A DNA stretch of 64,000 nucleotides from HGM04593 sp045654885 (GCA_045654885.1 JAZOOF010000024.1:25294-89293), one strand, 5' to 3'. Positions 34,895 through 44,091 are shown, counted from the stretch's first letter. Made by a program: numbers and translations. Notes: generated from the sequence alone by a model not told the origin.

Positions 34895-37800
34895 ATGAAA
34901 AAATTAATGTTATTCCTTGTGTCATTATTCCTCACAGCTGGTGTTGTGGCACAAATTGATACGAAAAAGGAGTATCGTATCAAGGATTTAGGTTCGGGCA
35001 GGTATCTGAATGTCGCTAACACAACTGAGCACACGTCAGGTCCAAACGGTGGTGTGAATCTTGTTGCCAAAGCCGAAAGTGATTCCCAGATATTTGCTTT
35101 CGAAGCATATGGTAACGGCTATTATCTGAAATCAAGGAGTGGATATTACATCTATTGCCAGCAGTGGAATGTCGATGCACTCACCAAAAAGAGCCTGTTG
35201 ACTTTCCCATCGGCCGGGGACGGTAACTATTACATAATGAATGGCACCAACTATTTCAAGGTTGAGAATGTGGGTGGTACATATTATCCATTCTGCGATG
35301 CGCCTTCAAGCCTTAGAGCTACATGGACATTGGAAGCCATAATCACAGGTCCTGTGGCTTATACCGTAAAGGTCCTTGGTACCGACAATGCTGCCGCCGG
35401 TGTGTCATATGAAGGTGTTGCATACAATGACAATGCAACTTTCGAAACCACCAACATCATTGCAAAGGCCGACTTTACACCGGCCGATGTTGCAGGCATG
35501 TACGCTGTTGTTACTGTAGACGGTAATACCATCTATGTAAGCTATTTCGATGATTCAACAAAGTTCTATACCGTTAGAAACAAGGTGAATGGTTGCCTTA
35601 GCTTGAACTCTGCATATATGAGTGGAGAGAACCTGACGCTGAGCAACTCAAACACCCCACAGGACAACAAAGGTATATGGGCATTCATTGAGCAGGGCAA
35701 CGGAGCATACAGAATCTACAACTACTCAAAAGGTCTCACAAAGGTATTGGGTATAACAGGCTCCGAGGCATATGCCCGTGCACAGATGGTTGACCCTGAT
35801 AACACAACATATACCATTGAGTTCAACGGTACATTGGATTTTGAAGGTGGTCCATCTTATATAAAGAAAAGCAATACCGAGAATGACTATCTGAATAACC
35901 GCAGCAATTATCTCGCTCTCTGGAATGACCCTCAAGCTCTTGGCGACAACGGTAGTACATTCTATCTCGATGAGGTTAATTATGCCGCTTTCCCCGATAA
36001 TTATGTTTATGAGATAACCGATATCGAGGGTGTGTCAACATTCTCTCCAAAGAATGCAAACACCTTGTGGTACAAGACCTCGGCAGAGGCAGCCGGTGTA
36101 AGCAACCCATGGCAGGAGTATGCGTTGCCGCTCGGTAACGGTGAACTTGGCTGTATGGTATTCGGTGGAGTTCACACCGAGGAGCTGCAGTTCAACGAGA
36201 AGACTCTCTGGAGTGGTGAGGCAAACAAGATTGGTGCCGGCGGTGGCGACCGTACATTCGTCAACTTCGGTTCAATCTTTATCATCAACAACGACGATGC
36301 GATATATGACGGTGTAACCGACTATGTACGTTATCTTGACCTGGAAGAGGGTGTTGCAGGCATCGAGTTCAAGAATGCCAAGGGCAAGAAGCAGACGCGC
36401 AAGTACTTCAGTTCTGCTCCCGATTCAGTCATTGCCGGCCAGTACAAGTGCGAGGATGGCGAGACATTGAACCTTACATTCAAGTTGGAGCCATGCGAGG
36501 ATATCAGTGCAGGCGAGGTTGTTTATGAAGAGGGTATGGCATCATTCACCGGTGCTATGGAGGCTGTCGATTATGCTGCACGTTTGCATGTCGTTGCAAA
36601 TGACGGTGCTGTCATTACAACAACAGCCGGAGGCATCAACGTGAAGAATGCTACAGAGGTTACATTCTACCTTAAAGGTGGTACCAACTTCAATGGTGAT
36701 ATGGACGTATTCACCAACTATTTCACTGCAGAGAACAAGGACGATGTAAACAATCGCCTGAAGGCCGATATTGAAAAGGCCGAGGAGAAAGGCTTTGCTG
36801 CTATTGAGAAAGAGCATGTGGCCGATTTTACTGCAATTACCAAGCGCATGACATTTGACCTTGGTCTCACAACTCCTACAGTCGACACAAAGACATTGAT
36901 TGATAACTATTACCCGAATAACCAGAACGGAACCAGCACTGAGAACGACCACTTGTTCCTTGAGCAGCTCTATTTCCATTATGGCCGTTACCTGGCTATC
37001 AGCTCAAACCGCAAGCCCATTGCAGCTCCAAACAACCTGCAGGGTATCTGGAATAACCTTGGACGCGTCGCTTCTCATAATGTATGGAACTCCGATATCC
37101 ACACAAATATCAATATCCAGATGAACTATTGGCCTACAGAGGTTACAAACCTCAGCGACCTTCACAAACCTTTCCTGAACTTCATCATCCGTGGAGCACA
37201 GAGCGAGGGTTGGAAGAAAGTTGCTCAGCAATACAATAACAACAGTCCGGGTTGGAGTGTGATGACGGAGTCTTCACTCTATAACAGCATGAGTACATGG
37301 GGTAGCAACTACCTTGTAGCCAACGTGTGGTACACCAGCCACTTGTGGACACATTATCGCTATACACAGGACAAGGATTTCTTGCGCAAGGCATTCCCTG
37401 TAATGTGGTCATGTGCAGAGTTCTGGTTCCACCGTCTAAAGAGTGTCAATGGCGAGTACCTTGCCCCCAACGAGTACTCACCTGAACATGGTCCAAGCGG
37501 TGAGGATGGTACAGCTCATGCGCAGCAGATGATAAGTTACCTGTTCCAGAACTTGAAGGATGCTATTGACATTCTTGGTGCCAATACCCTGGATATCTCG
37601 GAGGCCGACATTGCAAAATTGAACGACTATCTTGCTAAAACAGATAAGGGACTTGCAACTGAAACATGCCAGCAATCCAATAATGGTGTAAACTATGGCG
37701 ATATATTGCTCCGCGAGTGGAAGTATTCTGCACACACAAGAGGTGAATTGGGGCACCGTCACATGTCGCACCTTATGGCTCTCTATCCAATGGATCAGAT

Positions 37801-38512
37801 ATCTCCCGAGAGCAAATTCTTTGAGCCTGCCGTAAATTCACTCAGACATCGCGGTGACGAGGCTACAGGTTGGTCAATGGGTTGGAAGGTTAACCTATGG
37901 GCACGCGCTCAGGATGGTGACCATGCACACATCATCATCAAGAATGCGCTGAGACATGCCGGTGGCAACGGAGGTGTATACTACAATCTCTTCGATGCGC
38001 ACCCACCATTCCAGATTGACGGTAACTTTGGTGTCTGCGCGGGTATCGCCGAGATGCTCTTGCAGAGCGCACACGGTTATATCAATATCCTGCCTGCAAT
38101 GCCTGCAGTTTGGAAGAAACAGGGTTCCGTAACAGGCATGAAGGCTATCGGTAACTTTGCAGTTGACTTCAACTGGGTTGACGGCAAGTGTCAGAAGGCA
38201 ACTATCACAAGCAATGCCGGTGCTGAGCTAAAAGTACGCTGCAAGGTTGGTGCTATGGAGCTTGCGAAGGCCAGAATTACTGTTGACGGTAAGGAGGTTG
38301 GCGTGACTGTTGACGAACTTGGCGTTGTAACAATCCCATGTGCGAAGGACGAGGTCGTTGAAATTGACTTCACAACCGAGACCTCTATTGCTCCTGTAGT
38401 TTTGGATAATGCAGAGAACGGAGCAATCTATGACCTTCAGGGTCGCCGCGTGCAGGCAACTCCCGTTGGCCAGGTTTATATTCAGGACGGTGTAAAGAAG
38501 TATAACAAGTAA
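34895..38512 (+). CDS. Secreted GH95 alpha-L-fucosidase, paralogue 2
   Basis: Tandem paralogue of the preceding gene with the same architecture: a signal peptide (ending GVVAQ), about 370 residues of beta modules, then the GH95 region from near residue 390. Catalytic motifs: EYALPLGNGELGCMVFGG, NINIQMNYWPTEVTNL near 732, PNEYSPEHGPSG near 857 and DEATGWSMGWKVNLWARAQDGDHA near 986. The first ~150 residues differ clearly from paralogue 1 (KKEYRIKDLGSGRYLNVANT, a ricin-type-like start), whereas the catalytic and C-terminal parts are nearly superimposable. This points to duplication followed by N-terminal module replacement or faster divergence. Linkage specificity may therefore be similar, with different binding. 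Confidence 0.9.
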   Translation: MKKLMLFLVSLFLTAGVVAQIDTKKEYRIKDLGSGRYLNVANTTEHTSGPNGGVNLVAKAESDSQIFAFEAYGNGYYLKSRSGYYIYCQQWNVDALTKKSLLTFPSAGDGNYYIMNGTNYFKVENVGGTYYPFCDAPSSLRATWTLEAIITGPVAYTVKVLGTDNAAAGVSYEGVAYNDNATFETTNIIAKADFTPADVAGMYAVVTVDGNTIYVSYFDDSTKFYTVRNKVNGCLSLNSAYMSGENLTLSNSNTPQDNKGIWAFIEQGNGAYRIYNYSKGLTKVLGITGSEAYARAQMVDPDNTTYTIEFNGTLDFEGGPSYIKKSNTENDYLNNRSNYLALWNDPQALGDNGSTFYLDEVNYAAFPDNYVYEITDIEGVSTFSPKNANTLWYKTSAEAAGVSNPWQEYALPLGNGELGCMVFGGVHTEELQFNEKTLWSGEANKIGAGGGDRTFVNFGSIFIINNDDAIYDGVTDYVRYLDLEEGVAGIEFKNAKGKKQTRKYFSSAPDSVIAGQYKCEDGETLNLTFKLEPCEDISAGEVVYEEGMASFTGAMEAVDYAARLHVVANDGAVITTTAGGINVKNATEVTFYLKGGTNFNGDMDVFTNYFTAENKDDVNNRLKADIEKAEEKGFAAIEKEHVADFTAITKRMTFDLGLTTPTVDTKTLIDNYYPNNQNGTSTENDHLFLEQLYFHYGRYLAISSNRKPIAAPNNLQGIWNNLGRVASHNVWNSDIHTNINIQMNYWPTEVTNLSDLHKPFLNFIIRGAQSEGWKKVAQQYNNNSPGWSVMTESSLYNSMSTWGSNYLVANVWYTSHLWTHYRYTQDKDFLRKAFPVMWSCAEFWFHRLKSVNGEYLAPNEYSPEHGPSGEDGTAHAQQMISYLFQNLKDAIDILGANTLDISEADIAKLNDYLAKTDKGLATETCQQSNNGVNYGDILLREWKYSAHTRGELGHRHMSHLMALYPMDQISPESKFFEPAVNSLRHRGDEATGWSMGWKVNLWARAQDGDHAHIIIKNALRHAGGNGGVYYNLFDAHPPFQIDGNFGVCAGIAEMLLQSAHGYINILPAMPAVWKKQGSVTGMKAIGNFAVDFNWVDGKCQKATITSNAGAELKVRCKVGAMELAKARITVDGKEVGVTVDELGVVTIPCAKDEVVEIDFTTETSIAPVVLDNAENGAIYDLQGRRVQATPVGQVYIQDGVKKYNK

Positions 38513-38540
38513 ACGCATATCTTGATAAGAATGCTCATTT

Positions 38541-38570
38541 CCATCGGCATGACTCATGCCGATGGATTTT
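38541..38570 (+). terminator. Terminator of GH95 paralogue 2
   Basis: CCATCGGCAT pairs perfectly with ATGCCGATGG around a 5-base loop, followed by ATTTT. Confidence 0.85.
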
Positions 38571-38627
38571 GGGTATAAAAGGTCAAGGTTTATAATTGTC
38601 TATAAAAACATAAAAAAATAATTATCA

Positions 38628-41600
38628 ATGAAAAAACTTTCTACTCTTTTAACCGCAATGCTGTGCTTTGTTGTTACGGCTTTTGCACAGAATGCCGAGG
38701 CGCTCCCGTGGAACGTAGGCTCCGGGGCAAATGACAAGGCCAACATCACTTGGATTGGGCTTGCTGTTCCAACGTCAGAGGGGGTTACAGCCGTAGCGCT
38801 GAACAACATCCACTTGTGTACAAACAAGAACAGCTCGGGCGAGAAGACTGCCTATATGGTAATCTCTTCTACAAAGGATATCAACGGCAAGGTGGCTGTT
38901 TCAACAAACAATCCTGTACCGTTGAACAATGAGTTTATTGTATATAATTTTGAGAATGTAACACTTACACCGGGTGCTACATACTATATTTTCTTCTCGG
39001 AGTCGAATGAGGATATCTCTTCTTGTGGCCAGCGTATTGCCATTTCCGATGCAGCAAACGGCAACTATGAGCCAAAGGTATATGCAAGCGGCGAAAAAAA
39101 CTGGCTTCCTTACTTCAAGGTAAATGTCCCCGACCCTACAGCAGTGCCTGCGGTATTTTCTGCAGCATACGGTGACAAGTGGTTGCGCCTTACAAACTGC
39201 AACAACCAGAATTATGCGTGGAGCGCTCCATCATCGTCAAAGGCCGGAACAGCCTCTTTGGATATGAGCCTCGAGAACCAACTATTCTGTTTCGTGGGTA
39301 ATAATACCGATGGTTTCGACATCTACTGCAAGGCCTTGGGTCAGCAGTACAAGCTTACTGCAAGTACAAGCCCCGGTAACGGCACAGCTGCATCGTGGAC
39401 AACAGGCGAGGCTGCAAAGTGGTTCCTGAACATGAGCCAGAATGGAGTAGAGACAAAGCCCGGTATCGGCGTGACAACAAATGTAGGGGGTGGCAACTCT
39501 TTGAACATGTATGGTGGTAATGGTGGCGATTTGAAGTTCTACGGTATTACCGATGCCGGTTCACGCTGGACTATCACTCGTGTCAACCCCAATGCGGTAA
39601 ATGTGCGCCTGAATGTAACGGGTGAGACAAAGTATCCACTGACAAACACACGCATCGGTGACTTCAAGCTCACCTATGGCAGCACAACCTCTACAACAAC
39701 CATTACAAAGGAGCTGAACGGTGAGCAGAAGACATACTACTTCCCACACGGCGAGAAGGTGTCAATGAGCACATTCACATATCACGGCTGGAACGCAAGC
39801 ATTGTTGAGGGTGAGAGCGTTGAATATACAATCAACAGCGATAACGGTAATTTGTATAGAGATAACGGTAATAGTGCTAACCAAAGTTGGAATAGTGTGT
39901 GGAGAAGTAATGCGACTCCCCAGTTGACATTCGGCTGCGGCGTGAACAATATGAACTGGGTTGATAATAAGGTACAGATGATGAGCGGTCAGGCAGGGTC
40001 GGCAACCTATACATTGACAGCGCCCGAGGGCTACAGAATCGAGGAGTACTCATTCACTTTTGCAAACAACAACCATGACACAGGCCTCACGCTTACATTC
40101 AACAGCACTGCATATACAACAAGCAATGATGCGCAGACAATCGCTTCTGTAAATGAAAACCTTGCTTCATTGCAGTTTACTCTGGCCGGTACAAACGGCA
40201 AGGGTGTTCTCCTTACAAACTTTACTGTTAAGCTCAAGCCCATTGTGAATGTGAATTTCACCGGCGACATGGAGAGCGAGTACCAGTACTTGTGGTATCA
40301 CAACAACCCTCCTTACCGCATCCCTGCCATTGCAACACGCAAGGATGGCAAGTTGCTTGCACTTAACGACTATCGTCCTTGTGGTGCTGACATCGGTTTT
40401 GGTCGTGTCGATTTGGTACAGCGCATAGGTTCTGCCGATGGTACAGAGTGGGGCGAGGGCACAACCATCATCACCGGTAATGTGGATGATAATGTGGATG
40501 GGGATATCACAACCCAACACAATGACGGTTATGGCGACCCTGCGGTATGCATTGACCGCGAGACAGGCCGCGTTCTCCTCATCTGTGTAACCGGTCGCAC
40601 TGTGTGCGGTAGCGCAACACGCGAGAACCCTAACCGCATCGCACGTTTCTACAGCGAGGACGGTGGCGAGACATACCACAGCGCAGTAGAGGGCAACGAG
40701 GCAATCTATGACGATATCACAGAGGAGTTCTATGGCTTGTGGGATACCGAGGCTTACAAGGCCGGAGACAAGACAAGCCAGGACCAGTATACAGCACAAA
40801 GTTTCTTCTTTGGCTCAGGTCGTATTTTCCAAAGTTCTAAAATCAAGGTTGGCGAGTACTACCGTATCTATGCAGCTCTCTGGAGCAAGGATATGCACAA
40901 CCGTGTAGCATACTCCGATGACTTCGGTCTTACATGGCACATTCTTGGTACACGCGAGGACATGCCTTTCCCCAACTTCGGCAATGCAAACGAGCCCAAG
41001 TGCGAGGAATTGCCCAACGGTGACGTAATAATGTCATCACGCAAGCCACACGGTCGCTACTACAATATCTTTACATATACCGATGTTGAGAATGGTCAGG
41101 GTTCATGGGGCGAGGGCACAAACAGCGATATCCCTGCGCCAAGCGACTGGAACGGTACAAACGGTGAAATTACAACATATAAGGTACTTGGTGCCGACGG
41201 TGATATTCATAACATTGTATTGCAGTCGTTGCCTCTTGGTCTTGAGGAGTATTCGGGTGATGTTCGCCGCAATGTAGGTTTCTACTTCAAGGATATTACA
41301 AGCAAGTATAGCTACCAGAAGGGTGGCAAGAACGATGTTCCAACCTTTGCAACAGGTTGGGAGAGAGGTATGCTTGTAAGTACTACACAAGGCTCGGCTT
41401 ATAGCACATTCACATTGCAGACTGATGGTCGCATAGGTTTCTTCTACGAGGAGACTCCGGGCGGTTACTCAATGGTATATGTGCCTTTGACAATTTCGCA
41501 GATTACCAATGGCAAGTATGTTCAAATTCTTGGCGATGCAGAGGATACAGGTGCAACACCCGTGAACATCACATACTCTTACCGTTGTGGCAACACCGAG

Positions 41601-42743
41601 TGGCTCAACCAGCCTGAGGTTGCTTACGTTGGTGAGGCGTTCCCGCCAGTTCTCTCTGCTGCTTTTGCGCAGACATCGGGTACTCCCGAGGGTGTTGCGA
41701 CAGCCGAGGACGAGGGCAAGACATTCGTGATTGAGTGCGAATTGGAGGATATGCCTTTCAAGCCTTCATCTTCTTACGATATGGCTTGCTGGTATTCACT
41801 CAAGATCCGCAGCACAAAGAATGTGTACTATGATGAGGCAACAAGCAAGTTCGCATGTGCTACAACAGAACAGAATAGCAACAATACACTATTTGCATTC
41901 GTAGGTAACCCATTCACAGGTTACAAAATTGTAAACCGTGAGCTTGGTGCTGATAAAGCGATAGGTGGCGCAGTGTCGAATAACGCGCACGTCTCTGCGG
42001 TGGATTTTGAGTCTGCACATATCTTTGTATTGGAGAACAACAGTAATAAACTGGTGTTCCGTAATGTTGCTCATAATTTAGGCTACCTGAATGATGTCAA
42101 CGGCTCTTTGGGCTATTGGCAAAATAGTAGTGCTGCGACCGATGGCGGTTCTTCATTGACATTCACCCTCGAGAGCGATATTCACGAACTCAATGTAGGT
42201 GATGCCGGTTATGCTACACTTTACCTTGGCTTCAATGCAGCAATTCCTGCAAACGTGGAAGCATACGTTGTGTCTGAAATCAACAACGGTTATGTTACAC
42301 TGGAGCAGGTGACAGGCGTTCTCCCAGCCGAGGAGGCTGTGATTGTAAAGGCTGCCAAAGGTAACTACGGCTTTGCACAGGCAAGCGATACTCCGGCGGT
42401 TATTGGCGAAAACCTGCTCGAGGGAACACTTGAGAACACCAATATCTATGGCAATGCATACGTACTTGGCTTTGTTGATGGTGAGGCCGGTCTTTACAAG
42501 GCTGAGTTGAACCAGGAGGGTGGCTTGGCGTTCCTCAACAATGCCAACAAGGCATACTTGCCTGCACCAGAGGATTCACAGGAGGCAGCATCCTACAGCT
42601 TCCGCTTCCCCGGCACAACAGGCGTTGAAGAGGTGAAAGTTGAGAATGTGGTTAAAGGTATTTATGACCTACAGGGTCGCAAGGTATTGAAACCTGTCAA
42701 GGGTATATATATCATCAACGGCAAGAAGGTGTTGGTAAAATAA
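38628..42743 (+). CDS. Secreted multidomain GH33 sialidase
   Basis: Exo-alpha-sialidase releasing terminal sialic acid. A signal peptide (ending TAFAQ) precedes about 530 residues of accessory beta domains: a sandwich at about 25-165, a lectin-like unit at about 175-300 and another sandwich at about 380-545. The six-blade propeller starts at YRIPAIATRKDGKLLAL (near residue 563; first Arg of the triad in RIP). Asp boxes are YSEDGGETYH (near 674) and YSDDFGLTWH (near 761). NEPKCEELPNGDVIMSSRKPHGRYYN provides the Glu and second Arg, and RRNVGFYF probably the third. The C-terminus has a lectin-like unit and the tail GIYDLQGRKV...GKKVLVK. At 1,371 aa it is unusually long for the family. Confidence 0.87.
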   Translation: MKKLSTLLTAMLCFVVTAFAQNAEALPWNVGSGANDKANITWIGLAVPTSEGVTAVALNNIHLCTNKNSSGEKTAYMVISSTKDINGKVAVSTNNPVPLNNEFIVYNFENVTLTPGATYYIFFSESNEDISSCGQRIAISDAANGNYEPKVYASGEKNWLPYFKVNVPDPTAVPAVFSAAYGDKWLRLTNCNNQNYAWSAPSSSKAGTASLDMSLENQLFCFVGNNTDGFDIYCKALGQQYKLTASTSPGNGTAASWTTGEAAKWFLNMSQNGVETKPGIGVTTNVGGGNSLNMYGGNGGDLKFYGITDAGSRWTITRVNPNAVNVRLNVTGETKYPLTNTRIGDFKLTYGSTTSTTTITKELNGEQKTYYFPHGEKVSMSTFTYHGWNASIVEGESVEYTINSDNGNLYRDNGNSANQSWNSVWRSNATPQLTFGCGVNNMNWVDNKVQMMSGQAGSATYTLTAPEGYRIEEYSFTFANNNHDTGLTLTFNSTAYTTSNDAQTIASVNENLASLQFTLAGTNGKGVLLTNFTVKLKPIVNVNFTGDMESEYQYLWYHNNPPYRIPAIATRKDGKLLALNDYRPCGADIGFGRVDLVQRIGSADGTEWGEGTTIITGNVDDNVDGDITTQHNDGYGDPAVCIDRETGRVLLICVTGRTVCGSATRENPNRIARFYSEDGGETYHSAVEGNEAIYDDITEEFYGLWDTEAYKAGDKTSQDQYTAQSFFFGSGRIFQSSKIKVGEYYRIYAALWSKDMHNRVAYSDDFGLTWHILGTREDMPFPNFGNANEPKCEELPNGDVIMSSRKPHGRYYNIFTYTDVENGQGSWGEGTNSDIPAPSDWNGTNGEITTYKVLGADGDIHNIVLQSLPLGLEEYSGDVRRNVGFYFKDITSKYSYQKGGKNDVPTFATGWERGMLVSTTQGSAYSTFTLQTDGRIGFFYEETPGGYSMVYVPLTISQITNGKYVQILGDAEDTGATPVNITYSYRCGNTEWLNQPEVAYVGEAFPPVLSAAFAQTSGTPEGVATAEDEGKTFVIECELEDMPFKPSSSYDMACWYSLKIRSTKNVYYDEATSKFACATTEQNSNNTLFAFVGNPFTGYKIVNRELGADKAIGGAVSNNAHVSAVDFESAHIFVLENNSNKLVFRNVAHNLGYLNDVNGSLGYWQNSSAATDGGSSLTFTLESDIHELNVGDAGYATLYLGFNAAIPANVEAYVVSEINNGYVTLEQVTGVLPAEEAVIVKAAKGNYGFAQASDTPAVIGENLLEGTLENTNIYGNAYVLGFVDGEAGLYKAELNQEGGLAFLNNANKAYLPAPEDSQEAASYSFRFPGTTGVEEVKVENVVKGIYDLQGRKVLKPVKGIYIINGKKVLVK

Positions 42744-42763
42744 TAGGCCGGAACACTTTATAG

Positions 42764-42794
42764 AAAACCGCGACCCTGCAGGGTCTCGGTTTTT
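42764..42794 (+). terminator. Terminator of the sialidase gene
   Basis: AAAACCG-GACCC and GGGTC-CGGTTTT form a stem interrupted by one mismatch, followed by a T run. A runs on the left may also terminate the convergent DUF5715 gene. Confidence 0.85.
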
Positions 42795-42800
42795 GTTTCC

Positions 42801-43507
42801 TTACATCCTTGTCGTTATGTGGAAACAGCGTTGTTTTACCTCATACTTAACGTAACATTTCTTCTGCTTTTTCAAATCGAGCAGAACTTCACCAAGGACT
42901 CTTTTTAGCGTTCCGGTCTGTACTGTTTTGCCCGGTAACAGATTCCCGCTCCTCTCGAACCTGGCATAGGTGATGTCGAACGTGGTGGCATAGCAGTGGG
43001 CCGAGTTGGCGGTGGCATTAGGGTTACCCGAGTTCTGCAACCGTTTAATGTCATCCTGTGTCCTCAATACCGAGGTGACAATTATTTTGGCTACAGGCAG
43101 GCCTTTGCTCTTCAATGAATCCTGGAAATTATTTCCAATCATGTCAAGCAGTCGGGCTACGCCCGGTGTCAAATAGGGGATAGAGTGGGTTAGCTTGTCA
43201 ATCTTATAGTGTTTGTTACTTTTTATTCTCACCAGACTGCCTTTTACACCCTCGGCATCTGCCCTGTTTTTCAACGGTTGCTTTATTCCCAGTTTCTTGG
43301 CTGCGCTAAGCTGTGTCCGGTTCCTGTCATTGAACAGATTCCGGTAGTTCGTGTCTTCTGTATTTACAGTTCCGTTCCTGCGTTGGACATAATGGTACAC
43401 CTTTCTTATAATTCTGCGGTCATAGCCCTGTGGTGCATAAAAGTTCCACCTATTAGAAGAGCACCCGACAGCAGCGTTACTGTAATGATTATTTTACGTT
43501 TTTTCAT
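42801..43507 (-). pseudogene. DUF5715-like M15-type peptidase gene with a frameshift
   Basis: The main frame (42801 to about 43440) encodes a D,D-peptidase-like domain: TSVLRTQDDIKRLQ, the metal-site-like SAHCYATTFDITYARF and a final CFHIT, as in Bacteroidales DUF5715 proteins related to peptidase M15. No good start exists in this frame. A start with a signal/anchor segment, ATG 43507 (MKKRKIIITVTLLSGALLIG), lies in the other frame and ends in a stop after 33 codons. Restoring one base in the T run (plus-strand AAAA at 43439-43442) would join ALLIGGTF to YAPQGYDRRIIRKVYHYV, giving a continuous exported protein of about 235 aa. It is either a recent pseudogene, a phase-variable homopolymer or a sequencing error. 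Confidence 0.75.
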
Positions 43508-43591
43508 GTGATGACGCGTCTTGATGATAAAGATTGTGATTGTTCCTGTAATATTACACCCCTCTGCAACCCATGGAAACAGTACGTGTGC

Positions 43592-43694
43592 GTCATGCCC
43601 TGCGGGGTGCGATAAGTCAGTGTTGTCATAGCCCTGCTATAAAAAAAAAGAGAACCGCCAAAAGCGATTCTCTTGTGGGCCATCTAGGGCTTGA
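43592..43694. repeat. Direct repeat, left copy (tRNA 3' end + terminator + half hairpin)
   Basis: This stretch is nearly identical to 43876-43977. It contains, from the left, the right half of the ~77-bp hairpin element, a terminator hairpin (GAGAACCGC/GCGATTCTC) and the last 19 bases of the CAT tRNA (GGGCCATCTAGGGCTTGA) without the rest of the gene. Confidence 0.85.
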
Positions 43695-43740
43695 GATTTT
43701 TTCGGACAAGTCCTCAACAACACGTGTCTCGTAGAGACCC

Positions 43741-43798
43741 ATCGACTTCGTTGTTTGCTGTCGGCGTAGCCGGTGCAAATGAATAGAACGAAGTCGAT
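43741..43798. repeat. 12-bp perfect inverted repeat between the direct repeats
   Basis: ATCGACTTCGTT (43741-43752) and AACGAAGTCGAT (43787-43798) are perfect complements separated by 34 bases. They lie in the 181-bp unique segment between the two direct repeats. No gene is evident there. Confidence 0.7.
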
Positions 43799-43835
43799 AA
43801 CCGTTGGTGAAAGCTGAGCTTAATGGCGAAGTTTC

Positions 43836-43911
43836 GACAATACTGATAGCAGTTGGTCGCAGGCAGCGTGGAGCAGTCACGCCCTGCGGGATGCGATAAG
43901 GCAGTGTTGTC
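43836..43911. repeat. ~77-bp compensatory hairpin element, copy B
   Basis: Termini GACAA/TTGTC. The core is CGCAGG (43858-43863), bulge CA, GCGTG, 7-base loop, CACGC, CCTGCG (ends 43888). Outer arms (ACTGATAGC / GCAGT) are imperfectly paired. Confidence 0.8.
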
Positions 43912-43977
43912 AAAGCCCTACAATAAAAAAGAGAACCGCTAAAAGCGATTCTCTTCGGTGGGCCATCTAGGGCTTGA
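43876..43977. repeat. Direct repeat, right copy (runs into the intact tRNA)
   Basis: This is the counterpart of 43592-43694; its right end is the 3' part of the intact tRNA gene. The distance between copies is 284 bases. Confidence 0.85.
43925..43955 (-). terminator. Terminator of the CAT tRNA
   Basis: On the minus strand AAGAGAATCGC pairs with GCGGTTCTCTT around a short loop, followed by TTTT, directly after the tRNA. The left direct repeat carries a second copy at about 43642-43675. Confidence 0.88.
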
Positions 43978-44032
43978 ACCTAGGACCTCCAGATTATGAG
44001 TCTGTTGCTCTAACCAACTGAGCTAAAAGCCC
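43959..44032 (-). tRNA. tRNA with CAT anticodon (Met, or Ile2)
   Basis: Reading the minus strand from GGGCTTTTAGCTCAGTTGG, a normal cloverleaf forms: anticodon stem CAGA/TCTG with loop CTCATAA (anticodon CAT), and T-arm CTAGGTTCAAGCCCTAG. CCA is not encoded (the genome has CCG), unlike the tRNA-Val genes. CAT could be elongator Met or lysidine-modified Ile; the D-loop and lack of initiator features exclude tRNA-fMet, but I cannot separate the other two. Confidence 0.9.
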
Positions 44033-44059
44033 GTGTACCTCTTTTCTTGAAATACTTCG

Positions 44060-44091
44060 CAAAGGTAGAGCAAAAACTTTTAGATTGCAAA
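44060..44091 (-). promoter_or_regulatory. Promoter of the CAT tRNA
   Basis: On the minus strand TTTG (44091-44088) and TACCTTTG (44067-44060) have a 20-base spacer. The tRNA starts 28 bases downstream. Confidence 0.82.

Noticed and set aside
43592..43977. Possible CRISPR array from repeated blocks
   Set aside because: There are only two copies of a ~103-bp repeat that contains a tRNA end and a terminator. There is no regular repeat-spacer pattern and no cas genes.
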